DNA of 64,000 bases from Palsa-504 sp963819785 (GCA_963819785.1 CAWFXW010000022.1:248001-312000); one strand, 5' to 3'. Shown: positions 55,143-64,000, counted from the first letter of the stretch. Numbers and translations: made by a program. Notes: generated from the letters alone by a model not told the origin.

Positions 55143-56907
55143 AAACGGGGGGCGGAGGGGTGGGGTGGGGGTGGGCGTCGATGCCGGCTTCTCGGCGCTG
55201 GGCTTCGGTGATGGGGGTGGGGGCGCCGGTGAGCGGGTCTAGGCCGGACGCGGCTTTGGGGAAGGCGATTACGTCGCGGATGGTGGGCGCGCCGGCCAGC
55301 AGCATGCACACCCGGTCCCAGCCGAACGCGATGCCGCCGTGCGGCGGGGGGCCGTACATGAACGCGTCGAGGAGGAACCCGAACTGGGAGCGCGCCTCGG
55401 CGGGCGAGAGGCCGATCACGCTGAACACGGCCTGCTGCATCGCCGACTGGTGGATCCGGATGGACCCGCCGCCGATCTCGTACCCGTTGCACACGATGTC
55501 GTAGGCGTCGGCCAGCGCGCCGCCGGGCTCGGCGACGAACTTATCGGCCCACTCGGGCAGCGGCGCGGTGAACGGATGGTGCACCGAGGTCCAGCCGCGG
55601 TCGCCGTCCTCCTCGAACATCGGCGCGTCCACCACCCACAGGAACGACCAGGCCGACTCGTCGATCAGGCCGCAGGCGCGGCCGATCTCCAGCCGTGCCG
55701 CGCCGAGCAGTTCCCGGGAGGCCTGGGCCGGGCCCGCCGCGAAGAACACGCAGTCGCCCGGGCCGGCGCCGGTGGCGGCGGCCAGCCCGGAGCGTTCGGC
55801 CTCGGACAGGTTCTTGGCCACCGGGCCGGTGATCTCGCCGTCCTCGCCGATCAGGGCGTAGGCCAGGCCACGCGCGCCCCGGGACCGGGCCCACTCCTGC
55901 CACTGGTCCAGCTCGCGCCGGGACTGCGACGCGCCACCGGGCATGACCACGGCCCCGACGTAGGGCGCCTGGAAGACGCGGAACTCCGTGCCGACGAAGT
56001 GCCCGGTCAGGTCGGTGAGCTCGCAGCCGAAGCGCAGGTCGGGCTTGTCCGAGCCGTACCGCGCCATCGCGTCCGCGTAGGTCATCCGGGGCAGCGGCGT
56101 GGGCACCTGGTATCCGGCGAGCTCGGACCAGAGCCGGGTCACGATGTCCTCGGCGACATCGATGACGTCCTGGCGGGTGACGAACGACATCTCGATGTCG
56201 ATCTGGGTGAACTCGGGCTGCCGGTCCTTGCGGAAGTCCTCGTCCCGGAAGCACCGGGCCAGCTGGTAGTAGCGCTCCAGCCCGCCGACCATGAGCAGCT
56301 GCTTGAACAGCTGGGGCGACTGCGGCAGCGCGTACCAGTTGCCCGGCCGCAGCCGGACCGGGACCAGGAAGTCGCGCGCGCCCTCCGGTGTCGACCGGGT
56401 CAGGTACGGGGTCTCCACGTTCACGAAGCGGTGCTCACGCATCACGTCGGATAGCAGGTAGGCGGCCTGCGACCGGACGCGCAGCGCCCGGGCGGTGTCC
56501 TCGCGCCTGATGTCCAGGTACCGGTACTTGAGCCGGATGTCCTCGCTGATCTCGGCGGAGCCCTCGACCGGGAACGGCAGCGGGTCGGCCTCGCTGAGCA
56601 CCTCGACCTCGTCCGCGGCCACCTCGATCTGGCCGGTGGGCAGCTCGGGGTTCTCGTTCCCGGCCGGGCGCTGCCGGACCGTCCCGGTCACCAGCACGCA
56701 GAACTCGGCCCGCAGCTCGTGAGCGCCGGCGTCTGGTGATGGAGCCTCCTCGCCGCGCCACACGACCTGGACCACGCCGCTCGCGTCGCGCAGGTCGATG
56801 AACACCACGCCGCCGTGGTCGCGGCGCCTGGCCACCCAGCCCGCCAGCACCACGTGCTCTCCCGCGTGCGACGCCCGCAGCGTCCCCGCCTCATGGGTGC
56901 GGATCAT
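55138..56907 (-). CDS. aspS: aspartyl-tRNA synthetase
   Basis: 589 residues. The OB-fold anticodon domain is at residues 1-105 (GEHVVLAGWVARRRDHGGVVFIDLRDASGVVQVVW). Class II motif 2 lies in YYQLARCFRDEDFRKDRQPEFTQIDIEMSF, a GAD insertion domain lies at about 290-420, and motif 3 in GGIAFGWDRVCMLL. It charges tRNA-Asp (possibly tRNA-Asn as well). ATG at 56907. It is separated from the MBL gene by 73 bp with no gene. Confidence 0.96.
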   Translation of the reverse strand: MIRTHEAGTLRASHAGEHVVLAGWVARRRDHGGVVFIDLRDASGVVQVVWRGEEAPSPDAGAHELRAEFCVLVTGTVRQRPAGNENPELPTGQIEVAADEVEVLSEADPLPFPVEGSAEISEDIRLKYRYLDIRREDTARALRVRSQAAYLLSDVMREHRFVNVETPYLTRSTPEGARDFLVPVRLRPGNWYALPQSPQLFKQLLMVGGLERYYQLARCFRDEDFRKDRQPEFTQIDIEMSFVTRQDVIDVAEDIVTRLWSELAGYQVPTPLPRMTYADAMARYGSDKPDLRFGCELTDLTGHFVGTEFRVFQAPYVGAVVMPGGASQSRRELDQWQEWARSRGARGLAYALIGEDGEITGPVAKNLSEAERSGLAAATGAGPGDCVFFAAGPAQASRELLGAARLEIGRACGLIDESAWSFLWVVDAPMFEEDGDRGWTSVHHPFTAPLPEWADKFVAEPGGALADAYDIVCNGYEIGGGSIRIHQSAMQQAVFSVIGLSPAEARSQFGFLLDAFMYGPPPHGGIAFGWDRVCMLLAGAPTIRDVIAFPKAASGLDPLTGAPTPITEAQRREAGIDAHPHPTPPPPVS

Positions 56908-56980
56908 CGCGTTCTTCTCCTCTGCTCACCGCTAGAAGTCTTTTCTACCGAACGGACCCTGGTGCGTGCGCCCGGCCTGC

Positions 56981-57709
56981 TCACAGTCCCCGCGACGGGC
57001 CCGACTCGGGGGTCAGGTCGGCCAGGAACGGATTGGTGCGGCGTTCGGTGCCGATGGTGGTCTGCGGCCCGTGCCCGGACAGGACCAGGGTCTCGTCCGG
57101 AAGCGTCAGGCAGACCCGGGCCAGGCTGCGCAGGATCGTGGGGTAGTCCCCGCCGGGCAGGTCGGTCCGCCCGATCGACCCGGCGAACAGCAGGTCGCCG
57201 GAAAACAAGACGTCCCCGGGACGCTCTATTTTGCTTTTGCCGCCTGCCGTAATCGGCTCTTCGAGAGGCAACCGGAATGTCACCGAGCCTTCGGTGTGGC
57301 CGGGCGCGTGATTCACGACGATCTGGAGTCCCGCGAGGCTCATCGTTATCCCGTCGGTGAGTTCTTTCACGTCATCCGGCTCGGTGAATTGAAGCCCGCC
57401 GAAAAGTTCCTGGCCAATCCCGAGCGCGAAACCGCGCCCCGGATCGCTGAGCAATCCGCGGTCCGCGGGATGGATATAGGCGGGGATGCCCCGGGCGCCG
57501 CATACCGGCGCGACTGACCACACGTGGTCGATATGACCGTGGGTGAGCAGGACCGCGGCGGGGCTGAGCCGGTGCTCGGCGATGACCTCCTCGATCCCGC
57601 GCTCGGCGTCCTGGCCCGGGTCGATGATCACGCACTGCTCGCCGGGAGCGGTCGCGACGATATAACAGTTGGCGGCGAACGACCCTGCTGGGAACCCTGC
57701 GACGAGCAC
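56981..57709 (-). CDS. MBL-fold metallo-hydrolase
   Basis: 242 residues. The metal-binding motif THGHIDH is at residues 56-62, further ligands lie in HAPGHTEGSV and FSGDLLFAGSIGR, and the last in LSGHGPQTTIGTE. This group resembles glyoxalase II-like hydrolases. In Mycobacterium and Streptomyces it lies between the cyclophilin gene and hisS. It starts with GTG at 57709. Hydrolase specificity unknown. Confidence 0.9.
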   Translation of the reverse strand: MLVAGFPAGSFAANCYIVATAPGEQCVIIDPGQDAERGIEEVIAEHRLSPAAVLLTHGHIDHVWSVAPVCGARGIPAYIHPADRGLLSDPGRGFALGIGQELFGGLQFTEPDDVKELTDGITMSLAGLQIVVNHAPGHTEGSVTFRLPLEEPITAGGKSKIERPGDVLFSGDLLFAGSIGRTDLPGGDYPTILRSLARVCLTLPDETLVLSGHGPQTTIGTERRTNPFLADLTPESGPSRGL

Positions 57710-57810
57710 AACCGTCCTTTCTCACGGTACGGTGTCTCAGGCTACCGAGGTGACCCGCATGGCGGCGAACCGATAACGAAGGGTACCGGACCCGGGATCT
57801 GGAAGGTACG

Positions 57811-57830
57811 ATTCGCGAGCGATCGCGAAT
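57811..57830. promoter_or_regulatory. 8-bp dyad between the MBL and cyclophilin genes
   Basis: Perfect arms ATTCGCGA and TCGCGAAT around a GCGA spacer lie in the 259-bp divergent region. A potential operator or short promoter-linked palindrome; no regulator is adjacent. Confidence 0.35.
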
Positions 57831-57968
57831 TATGCGGGGGTTAGGGGGATCTCCCCCGAGCCTCGCCAGCCATGTTCCGGGATCAACGGTATACGGGTTC
57901 GTTGGCCTGCCTCCCCGTGAATACCAGCGGTAGTCAGATAACGCAACAGGCCAAGGAGGACAGGACCG

Positions 57969-58847
57969 GTGGCGGGTAAGAACGAACGCCAGCGCAGGCA
58001 AGCCAGGGAAAAGTACCGCCGTCAGCAGGAACTGCGGTCCGCTAGACAGCGCCAGATCCGCAAGCGCTGGCTGACCGGGACCAGCGCGGTCGCGGTCGCG
58101 GCGCTGATCGCAGGGCTGCTATGGGCGTTCCTGCCCGGCGCCGGCGCCAAGAAGCCATCTGCCTCGGCCAGCAAATCGCCCTCCGCGTCCGCGTCCGCGT
58201 CCGCAACGACGTCGGCGGCCACCGTGGCCGAGCCGGCGCATCACTGCGCCTATACCAAGGCCACCCCGGTCTCGAAGAACGTCGGTCTCCCGCCCGCCAC
58301 GCCGGACTACGCCGCCAGCTACCAGGCGACGATCAAGACCAACCTGGGCCCGATCACCGTCAGCCTGCTCAACAGCAAGGCCACCTGCACGGTCAATTCG
58401 TTCATCCATCTCGCGCAGACGGGCTACTTCAACAACACCCAGTGCCACAGGCTGCTGACGAGCGGTATCTACGTGCTGCAGTGCGGCGACGCTTACGCCA
58501 CGGCGAGCACCAAGCTGAACTGCAGCACTACCAGCACCGTCGGCACCGGAACGCCGGGCTACGAGTACGCCAGCGAGAATCTCACTAACGCCAAATACCC
58601 GGCGGGAACGGTCGCGATGGCGAACGGAGGAACCGCTACCAGCAACGGCAGCCAGTTCTTCATCGTGTTCAAAGACAGCAGTTCCGGGCTGGGAACCTCC
58701 TATACACCCTTCGCCACGGTTTCATCTGGGCTGAATATCGTCCAGAATGTGGCAAAGGACGGAACCTCGTGTACATATCCCCAAGCCGGCGGCGGCGTCC
58801 CGAAGGAGAAGGTCATCATTGACAGCGTGACAATCAAGAAAACCTGA
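57969..58847 (+). CDS. peptidyl-prolyl isomerase, cyclophilin type, membrane-anchored
   Basis: 292 residues from GTG 57969 with AAGGAGGA upstream. A basic N-terminus (ERQRRQAREKYRRQQEL) precedes one membrane helix near residues 34-54 and an Ala/Ser linker with a 6-bp repeat (58182-58199). The cyclophilin domain follows: TIKTNLGPITVSLLNSKATCTVNSFIHLAQTGYFNNTQCHRLL, then AMANGGTATSNGSQFFIVF and the end YTPFATVSSGLNIV. Several canonical active-site residues are substituted (no FxRxxPxFMxQ), so isomerase activity may be weak. Extracytoplasmic folding role inferred. Confidence 0.87.
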   Translation: MAGKNERQRRQAREKYRRQQELRSARQRQIRKRWLTGTSAVAVAALIAGLLWAFLPGAGAKKPSASASKSPSASASASATTSAATVAEPAHHCAYTKATPVSKNVGLPPATPDYAASYQATIKTNLGPITVSLLNSKATCTVNSFIHLAQTGYFNNTQCHRLLTSGIYVLQCGDAYATASTKLNCSTTSTVGTGTPGYEYASENLTNAKYPAGTVAMANGGTATSNGSQFFIVFKDSSSGLGTSYTPFATVSSGLNIVQNVAKDGTSCTYPQAGGGVPKEKVIIDSVTIKKT

Positions 58848-58874
58848 CGAGGAAGACGACGCAGGAGGTTCGCC

Positions 58875-60113
58875 GTGAGCACCGCCGACCATCCGTGGGG
58901 CCGGGTAGACGCCGACGGGACGGTGTATGTCCGTACCGCCGACGGTGAGCGGGTGATCGGATCCTGGCAGGCGGGGAGCCCGGAGGAGGCCCTGGCCTTC
59001 TACCAGCGTAAGTACGAGTCGCTGGAGACCGAGGTCGTCCTGCTCGAGCAGCGGATCAGCGCCACCGACCTGGCGCCCGCCCAGGCCGCGGCGACCGTTC
59101 AGCGTCTGCTGCGCAGCGTCGATGAGGCCAACGCCCTGGGTGACCTGGACGGGCTGCGGACCCGCCTGGAACGACTGACCGAGGATGTGGGCCAGCGCCG
59201 CGAGGAGGCCAAGGCGGCCCGCGAGCAGGCGCGGACCGCGGCCAAGGAGACCAAGGAGCGGATCGTCGCCGAGGCCGAGCAGATCGCCGCCGAGGCCACA
59301 CACTGGAAGAGCAGCGGTGAGCGGATGCGCGAGCTGCTGGAGGAGTGGAAGGCGGCCCCGCACGCCGACCGGGCCGCCGAGGCGGTGCTGTGGAAGCGGC
59401 TGTCCGCGGCCCGGAACGCGTTCACCAAGCGGCGCAAGGCCTTCTTCGCCACCTTGGAGTCCGAACGGGAGGACGTTCGGGCGCGCAAGGAGCAGCTCTG
59501 CGTCGAGGCTGAGTCGCTGTCCGGATCGACCGAGTGGGGCCCGACCACCAGCGCGTTCCGCGAGCTGATGGGCAAGTGGAAGGCGGCCGGCCGGGCGGAC
59601 CGGGAGTCCGAGACCGAGCTATGGAAGCGCTTCCGGGCTGCCCAGGACAAGTTCTTCACCGCGCGCTCGGAGGTGTTCTCGGCCAAGGACGCCGCGCTGC
59701 GCGAGCACGCCGAGGCCAAGCAGCAGCTGCTGGACCAGGCTCAGGCGTTGCTTCCGGTGACCGACATCCGCGGGGCCCGGTCCGCGCTGCGCGGCATCCA
59801 GGAGCGCTGGGAACAGGTCGGCGCCGTGCCGCGCGATTCACGCGAGCACCTGGAGTCGGGGCTGCGCCGGGTCGAGGAAGCGGTGCGCAAGGCTGAGGAG
59901 ACCCAGTGGCGCCGCTCCAACCCTGAGGCCCTGGCCCGCGCCGAGGGTACGGTCGCGCAGCTGCGCTCGACGATCGCCCAGCTGGAGGACCAGCTGGCCA
60001 AGGCGCGCGACCGGGGCGACGCCCGGGCCGCGCGCAACGCCGAGGAAGCCCTGACCGCCCGCCGGGCCTGGCTGGAGGAAGCCGAGCACACGCTCGCGGA
60101 GTTCTCCAGCTAA
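58875..60113 (+). CDS. DUF349 domain protein
   Basis: 412 residues, mostly helical. A short N-terminal beta part (WGRVDADGTVYVRTADGERVIGSW) leads into coiled-coil sequence and repeated DUF349 modules, recognisable by REELLEEWKAAPHADRAAEAVLWKRLSAARNAFTKRRKAFF and FRELMGKWKAAGRADRESETELWKRFRAAQDKFF. The family member YicC-like/DUF349 of Streptomyces lies between cyclophilin and relA as here. Function unknown. GTG at 58875; its end lies two bases from relA. Confidence 0.88.
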   Translation: MSTADHPWGRVDADGTVYVRTADGERVIGSWQAGSPEEALAFYQRKYESLETEVVLLEQRISATDLAPAQAAATVQRLLRSVDEANALGDLDGLRTRLERLTEDVGQRREEAKAAREQARTAAKETKERIVAEAEQIAAEATHWKSSGERMRELLEEWKAAPHADRAAEAVLWKRLSAARNAFTKRRKAFFATLESEREDVRARKEQLCVEAESLSGSTEWGPTTSAFRELMGKWKAAGRADRESETELWKRFRAAQDKFFTARSEVFSAKDAALREHAEAKQQLLDQAQALLPVTDIRGARSALRGIQERWEQVGAVPRDSREHLESGLRRVEEAVRKAEETQWRRSNPEALARAEGTVAQLRSTIAQLEDQLAKARDRGDARAARNAEEALTARRAWLEEAEHTLAEFSS

Positions 60114-60115
60114 GT

Positions 60116-62644
60116 TCAGCTGGTGATGCGGTAGACGTCGTACACGCCGTCGATGGCGCGCACGGCGCGCAGCACGTGGCCCAGGTGCTTGGGGTCGCCC
60201 ATCTCGAACGTGAAGCGGCTGACCGCCACCCGGTCCCGGCTGGTCGTGACCGTGGCGGACAAGATGTTGACGTGCTGGTCGGACAGCACCCTGGTCACGT
60301 CGGAGAGCAGCCTGGTCCGGTCGAGCGCCTCCACCTGGATGGCGACCAGGAACACCGAGCCTTCGGTCGGGGCCCAGTGGACATCGACCATCCGCTCCCG
60401 CTGGGTATCGCTCAGGTGCGCCAGGTTCGCGCAGTCCGTCCGGTGCACGGACACGCCGTGACCGTGGGTGACGAAGCCGCTGATCTGGTCGCCGGGCACC
60501 GGGGTGCAGCACCGGGAAAGCCGGACCCACACGTCCGGCGCGCCGGTGACCTCGACGCCGGACTCGGACGGGGCCCGGGGCTGGGGCGCCTTGGTCGGCA
60601 GCGTGGTCTCGGCCAGGTCCTCCTGCGCGCCGGCCAGCCCGCCGACCGACCTGACCAGCTTCTCGACCACCGACTGGGCGCTGACCCGGCCCTCACCGAC
60701 CGCCGCGTACAGCCCGGACACGTCCGGGTAGCGCAGGTCACGGGCCAGGGTGATCAGCGTGTCGGCGGCCGCCAGCCGCTGCAGCGGCAGTCCCTGCTTG
60801 CGCATGGCCCGGGCGATCTGGTCCTTGCCCGCCTCCACCGCGGCTTCCCGGCGCTCCTTGGAGAACCACTGCCGGATCTTGTTCCGGGCCCGGGGGCTCT
60901 GCACGAACTTGAGCCAGTCCCGGCTCGGCCCGGCCTCGGCCGTCTTGGAGGTGAAGATCTCCACCGTGTCGCCGTTGTCCAGGGTTGACTCCAGCGCCAC
61001 CAGCCGGCCGTTGACCCGCGCGCCGATCGTCCGGTGCCCGACCTCGGTGTGGATGGCGTAGGCGAAGTCCACCGGGGTCGAGCCCTGCGGCAGCGGAATC
61101 ACGTCGCCGCGGGGGGTGAACACGTAGACCTCGGCGGCGGCCAGGTCGAAGCGGAGCGACTCGAGGAACTCGGCCGGGTCCTCGGTCTCCCGCTGCCAGT
61201 CGACCAGCTGGCGGAGCCAGGCCATCTCCTGCGTGTCGTCCTTGGAGGACCGGCTGCTGAAGACCGATTCCTCCTTGTACTTCCAGTGCGCGGCGACCCC
61301 GTACTCGGAGCGCTGGTGCATACGCCAGGTCCGGATCTGCAGCTCCACCGGCTTGCCGCCCGGGCCGATGACGGTGGTGTGCAGCGACTGGTACATATTG
61401 AACTTCGGCATCGCGATGTAGTCCTTGAACCGTCCGGGGACGGGGTTCCACCGCGCGTGGATGGTGCCGAGGGCCGCGTAGCAGTCGCGGACGGTGTCCA
61501 CAAGGACCCGGATGCCCACCAGGTCGTAGATGTCGTCGAAGCCGACGTTCCTGGCGATCATCTTCTGGTAGATCGAGTAGTAGTGCTTGGGGCGGCCGGT
61601 TACCGTGGTCCTGATCTTGGCCTCTTGGAGGTCGCCGCGGACGTCCTGGATCACTTCCTGCAGGAAGGCCTCACGGCGCGGCGCCCGGCTGGACACCAGG
61701 CGCGCGATCTCGTCGAACCGCTTCGGGTAGAGCGTCTGGAAGGCCAGGTCCTCCAGTTCCCACTTGACCGTGTTCATGCCGAGCCGGTGCGCCAGCGGGG
61801 CGTAGATCTCCAGAACCTCGCGCGACTTGCGTTCCTGCTTCTCCCGCTTCAGGTAGCGCAGCGTGCGCATGTTGTGCAGCCGGTCCGCGAGCTTGATGAC
61901 CAGCACGCGGATGTCGCGGGACATCGCGACCACCATCTTGCGGACGGTCTCGGCCTCGGCCGACTCGCCGTACTTGACCTTGTCCAGCTTGGTGACGCCA
62001 TCCACCAGCGCGGCGATGTCCTCGCCGAACTCGCCGCGCAGTTCGGTCAGCGTATACGCGGTGTCCTCCACCGTGTCGTGCAGCAGCGCGGCACAGATCG
62101 TGTCGGTGTTCATGCCGAGCTCGGCCAGGATGGTCGCCACGGCCAGCGGGTGGGTGATGTACGGGTCACCGCTCAGCCGCTTCTGTTCCCGGTGCCAGTG
62201 CGCGGCCGTGTCGTAGGCGCGCTCGATCAGCCGGATGTCGGCCTTGGGGTGAGTGGCGCGCACGGTCTTGATCAGCGGGTCAAGCACCGGGCTGAACGCG
62301 GTGCCGCGCTGGGCGCCGAGCCGGGCCAGCCGCCGCCGGACTCCCACTCCGGACGCGGCGCTGCTGCCCTTGGCGGCTGCCGCCGCGGGGTCGGCCGTGT
62401 GGCCCTGGACCGCCGCGACCGCGGCCCGGGCCCGGCTGGGCCGGACCGGGCTGGTCCGGGCTTCGGGGCTCTGCGGCGCTTCGGGGGATGCCAGTGCGGC
62501 GGCGTCGGCCGCGCGGTCACCGGGCACGTCGGCTGCCGCTGCCTCGGCCTGTTCCGCATCGGTTGCGGGACCGGGATCCCGCGGCGCGTCCACCCGGGCA
62601 GGATCGGCAGCCCTCGTACCGGTCGTCACGACATCACCGGCCAC
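60116..62644 (-). CDS. relA: bifunctional (p)ppGpp synthetase/hydrolase RelA/SpoT
   Basis: 842 residues. After a 110-residue Ala/Pro/Asp-rich N-terminus come the HD hydrolase (YITHPLAVATILAELGMNTDTICAALLHDTVEDT), the synthetase (GRPKHYYSIYQKMI, RVLVDTVRDCYAALGTIHARW, KFNMYQSLHTTVIGP), TGS (VYVFTPRGDVIPLPQGSTPVDFAYAIHTEVGHR) and a C-terminal ACT domain. It makes and degrades (p)ppGpp in the stringent response. Start GTG at 62644. It is convergent with the DUF349 gene. Confidence 0.96.
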   Translation of the reverse strand: MAGDVVTTGTRAADPARVDAPRDPGPATDAEQAEAAAADVPGDRAADAAALASPEAPQSPEARTSPVRPSRARAAVAAVQGHTADPAAAAAKGSSAASGVGVRRRLARLGAQRGTAFSPVLDPLIKTVRATHPKADIRLIERAYDTAAHWHREQKRLSGDPYITHPLAVATILAELGMNTDTICAALLHDTVEDTAYTLTELRGEFGEDIAALVDGVTKLDKVKYGESAEAETVRKMVVAMSRDIRVLVIKLADRLHNMRTLRYLKREKQERKSREVLEIYAPLAHRLGMNTVKWELEDLAFQTLYPKRFDEIARLVSSRAPRREAFLQEVIQDVRGDLQEAKIRTTVTGRPKHYYSIYQKMIARNVGFDDIYDLVGIRVLVDTVRDCYAALGTIHARWNPVPGRFKDYIAMPKFNMYQSLHTTVIGPGGKPVELQIRTWRMHQRSEYGVAAHWKYKEESVFSSRSSKDDTQEMAWLRQLVDWQRETEDPAEFLESLRFDLAAAEVYVFTPRGDVIPLPQGSTPVDFAYAIHTEVGHRTIGARVNGRLVALESTLDNGDTVEIFTSKTAEAGPSRDWLKFVQSPRARNKIRQWFSKERREAAVEAGKDQIARAMRKQGLPLQRLAAADTLITLARDLRYPDVSGLYAAVGEGRVSAQSVVEKLVRSVGGLAGAQEDLAETTLPTKAPQPRAPSESGVEVTGAPDVWVRLSRCCTPVPGDQISGFVTHGHGVSVHRTDCANLAHLSDTQRERMVDVHWAPTEGSVFLVAIQVEALDRTRLLSDVTRVLSDQHVNILSATVTTSRDRVAVSRFTFEMGDPKHLGHVLRAVRAIDGVYDVYRITS

Positions 62645-62732
62645 GGGTGCTCCTCACATCTGCCAAGCCACCATTCTACTTAGATGCGGTAAACGCCTGA
62701 TCACGTGCGTGCGATTCCCGGCTGGCCGGTCG

Positions 62733-63962
62733 TTACGGGGCCCAGCCGGTGGTCATGAGGTAGATGCCGAACCAGGTGGACGCGGCGGCCAGGACGGCGA
62801 TCAGCGGAATCGTCACCCAGACCGGGGCCCGGGCCAGCAGGCGGGCCAGCGGCAGGCCGAGCAGCATCGCGGGCAGCAGGAAGCGAGGCTTGGAGCCCAG
62901 GTAGTACGGTCCGGGCGCGAGCGCCAGGACCACGACCACCAGCGTGTAGACGTGCAGGCAGACCGGAATGCGCTCGGCCAGGCTGCAGCAGGTGAGAATG
63001 ACAGCGGCCGCGATGACCAGCAGGGTCAGCGCCACCCCGGCGGTCGGCCCGGAGATGATGGCCTGCTTGGCGGCCAGGATGATGCCGTTGCCCCAGTCGA
63101 AGCTGTTGTGCGCGTTCTGCTCGACCCAGACGAACCCGCCGACGTGACGCGTGGCCCAGGCCGAGTACGCCCAGTAGCCGGCCAGGCCGAGCGGGGCGGT
63201 CAGCACGGCCGCGGCGGGCCGCCACCACACCCCACCCTCCTCCCCTACCCCCTTCATTGGCTCGCGCGCTCGCACGGCCTTGATCACCGGGGGCAGCGCG
63301 GCGACCGCCACCGCCGCGATCAGGGCCAGGCCCGTGCTGCGCACCGTCCCGGCCAGGATGGTCAGGGCCGCGGCGGTCAGCCAGCGCCGCTCCACCAGGA
63401 CGACCAGGGCCCAGACGGCCAGGGCGCAGAACAGGGCGTCGGAGTAGAGCATGGCCCACGCGAGCGAGCCGGGCGCGACCGCCCACAGCGCGACCAGGAG
63501 CAGGCTGATCCGCGGATCGCCGGTGAGCTTCAGGCCCAGCCGGGTCAGCCCCCAGGCCGCCGCCAGCCCGGCGGCGATCGTCACGGTGAACGCGGCCCGG
63601 TGGGCGCCCACTCCGGGTATCGGTGACAACGAGTCGATGGCCGCCGGGTAGCCGGGGAACCAGGCGAAGATGACGTCCAGGCGCAGGTCCCCCGGCACGT
63701 AGGTATAGCCGTGGGCCGCGATGTGCAGGAAGCGGCCGCTGTCCCAGGACGCGATCAGGTGCCACAGCGAGTAGTGCAGGGTGTGGAACTTCCCGCGGGG
63801 CAGCAGAAAGGCCGAGACGCCCAGGGTCAGGATCCTTATGCCCGCGAAGACCGCGACTCCGGCCAGGGCGAACGGGAAACGCGGGCGGGCGGCGTCGTCG
63901 TCAGCGGCCGCGGGAGCCGGCGGGGCGACCGGATCGCTGTAGGCATGCCCGGGGCGTGACAT
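62733..63962 (-). CDS. PIG-V-like mannosyltransferase family membrane protein
   Basis: 409 residues with about 10-11 hydrophobic helices. HYSLWHLIASWDSGRFLHIAAHGY carries the W-D-S-x-x-[FY] pattern of GT-C enzymes, and FAWFPGYPAAIDSLS, AWAMLYSDALFCALAV and PYYLGSKPRFLLPAMLLGLPLARLL agree with the PIG-V-like family that adds mannose to lipid-linked glycans. The N-terminus is cytoplasmic and Pro/Ala/Asp-rich. ATG at 63962. The remaining 38 bases contain no recognisable gene. Confidence 0.85.
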   Translation of the reverse strand: MSRPGHAYSDPVAPPAPAAADDDAARPRFPFALAGVAVFAGIRILTLGVSAFLLPRGKFHTLHYSLWHLIASWDSGRFLHIAAHGYTYVPGDLRLDVIFAWFPGYPAAIDSLSPIPGVGAHRAAFTVTIAAGLAAAWGLTRLGLKLTGDPRISLLLVALWAVAPGSLAWAMLYSDALFCALAVWALVVLVERRWLTAAALTILAGTVRSTGLALIAAVAVAALPPVIKAVRAREPMKGVGEEGGVWWRPAAAVLTAPLGLAGYWAYSAWATRHVGGFVWVEQNAHNSFDWGNGIILAAKQAIISGPTAGVALTLLVIAAAVILTCCSLAERIPVCLHVYTLVVVVLALAPGPYYLGSKPRFLLPAMLLGLPLARLLARAPVWVTIPLIAVLAAASTWFGIYLMTTGWAP

Positions 63963-64000
63963 CCGCGCTCACCCCTAGACGGTGATCAGCGCGGTGACCG

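Noticed and set aside
61034..62683. 549-codon open frame on the plus strand across relA
   Set aside because: Antisense to relA, which has all expected domains.

Overview
The window comes from a high-GC, Gram-positive actinobacterium, probably Streptosporangiales-like. The grounds are pervasive G/C third positions, frequent GTG starts, GTGA and TAGTG stop/start couplings, a deazaflavin (F420) reductase family member, DUF222/HNH (13E12-type) and DUF1707 proteins, and a relA/aspS/rarA/alaS/ruvX/mltG block known from Mycobacterium and Streptomyces. The species cannot be named from the sequence alone.

Layout. 0-6.3 kb: a leftward run of an ABC-2 export cassette (ATPase plus two permeases), a DUF2079 membrane protein, an acyl-CoA dehydrogenase and a truncated SDR. 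6.3-13.7 kb: GtrA protein, GT51 transglycosylase, tRNA-Pro(GGG), deazaflavin reductase, a frameshifted DUF4232 secreted protein, malQ, YceI with a divergent HxlR regulator, and a methyltransferase. 13.7-24.9 kb: a complete L-rhamnose locus: LacI-type regulator, ABC importer rhaT-rhaP-rhaQ-rhaS, isomerase rhaI, bifunctional aldolase/dehydrogenase and rhamnulokinase rhaB. 24.9-30.8 kb: an accessory segment of gene remnants, a markedly AT-rich insert carrying two unrecognised membrane proteins (one a PstS-like binding domain on a repeat stalk with a C-terminal anchor), and a frameshifted DUF222/HNH gene. 30.8-36.1 kb: YtrA-type GntR regulator with its ABC exporter, divergent from lutABC (lactate oxidation). 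36.1-47.5 kb: small housekeeping and hypothetical genes, including an AAA ATPase beside recQ, a frameshifted methyltransferase running into a duplicated winged-helix protein, OsmC, DUF1707, VOC, a HEAGH protein, HAD, MFS, YjbR and Nudix. 47.5-64 kb: the conserved core block mltG-ruvX-alaS-DUF6167-DUF948-rarA, aspS, MBL hydrolase, cyclophilin, DUF349, relA and a PIG-V-like mannosyltransferase.

Functional reading. The rhamnose cluster takes up L-rhamnose and carries it through rhamnulose and rhamnulose-1-phosphate to DHAP and lactaldehyde, whose oxidation gives lactate; lutABC in the same window could oxidise lactate to pyruvate. LacI-type and palindromic operators lie before rhaT, and a strong hairpin separates the binding protein rhaS from the catabolic genes.

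Three features stand out. First, the AT-rich island at 26.3-28.6 kb. Second, at least a dozen short tandem repeats inside coding regions, all with periods divisible by three, in low-complexity linkers. Third, at least three genes whose reading frames are broken by a single base in or near G/C runs, which may be real pseudogenes, phase variation or assembly errors. No CRISPR array, integrase or transposase was seen.
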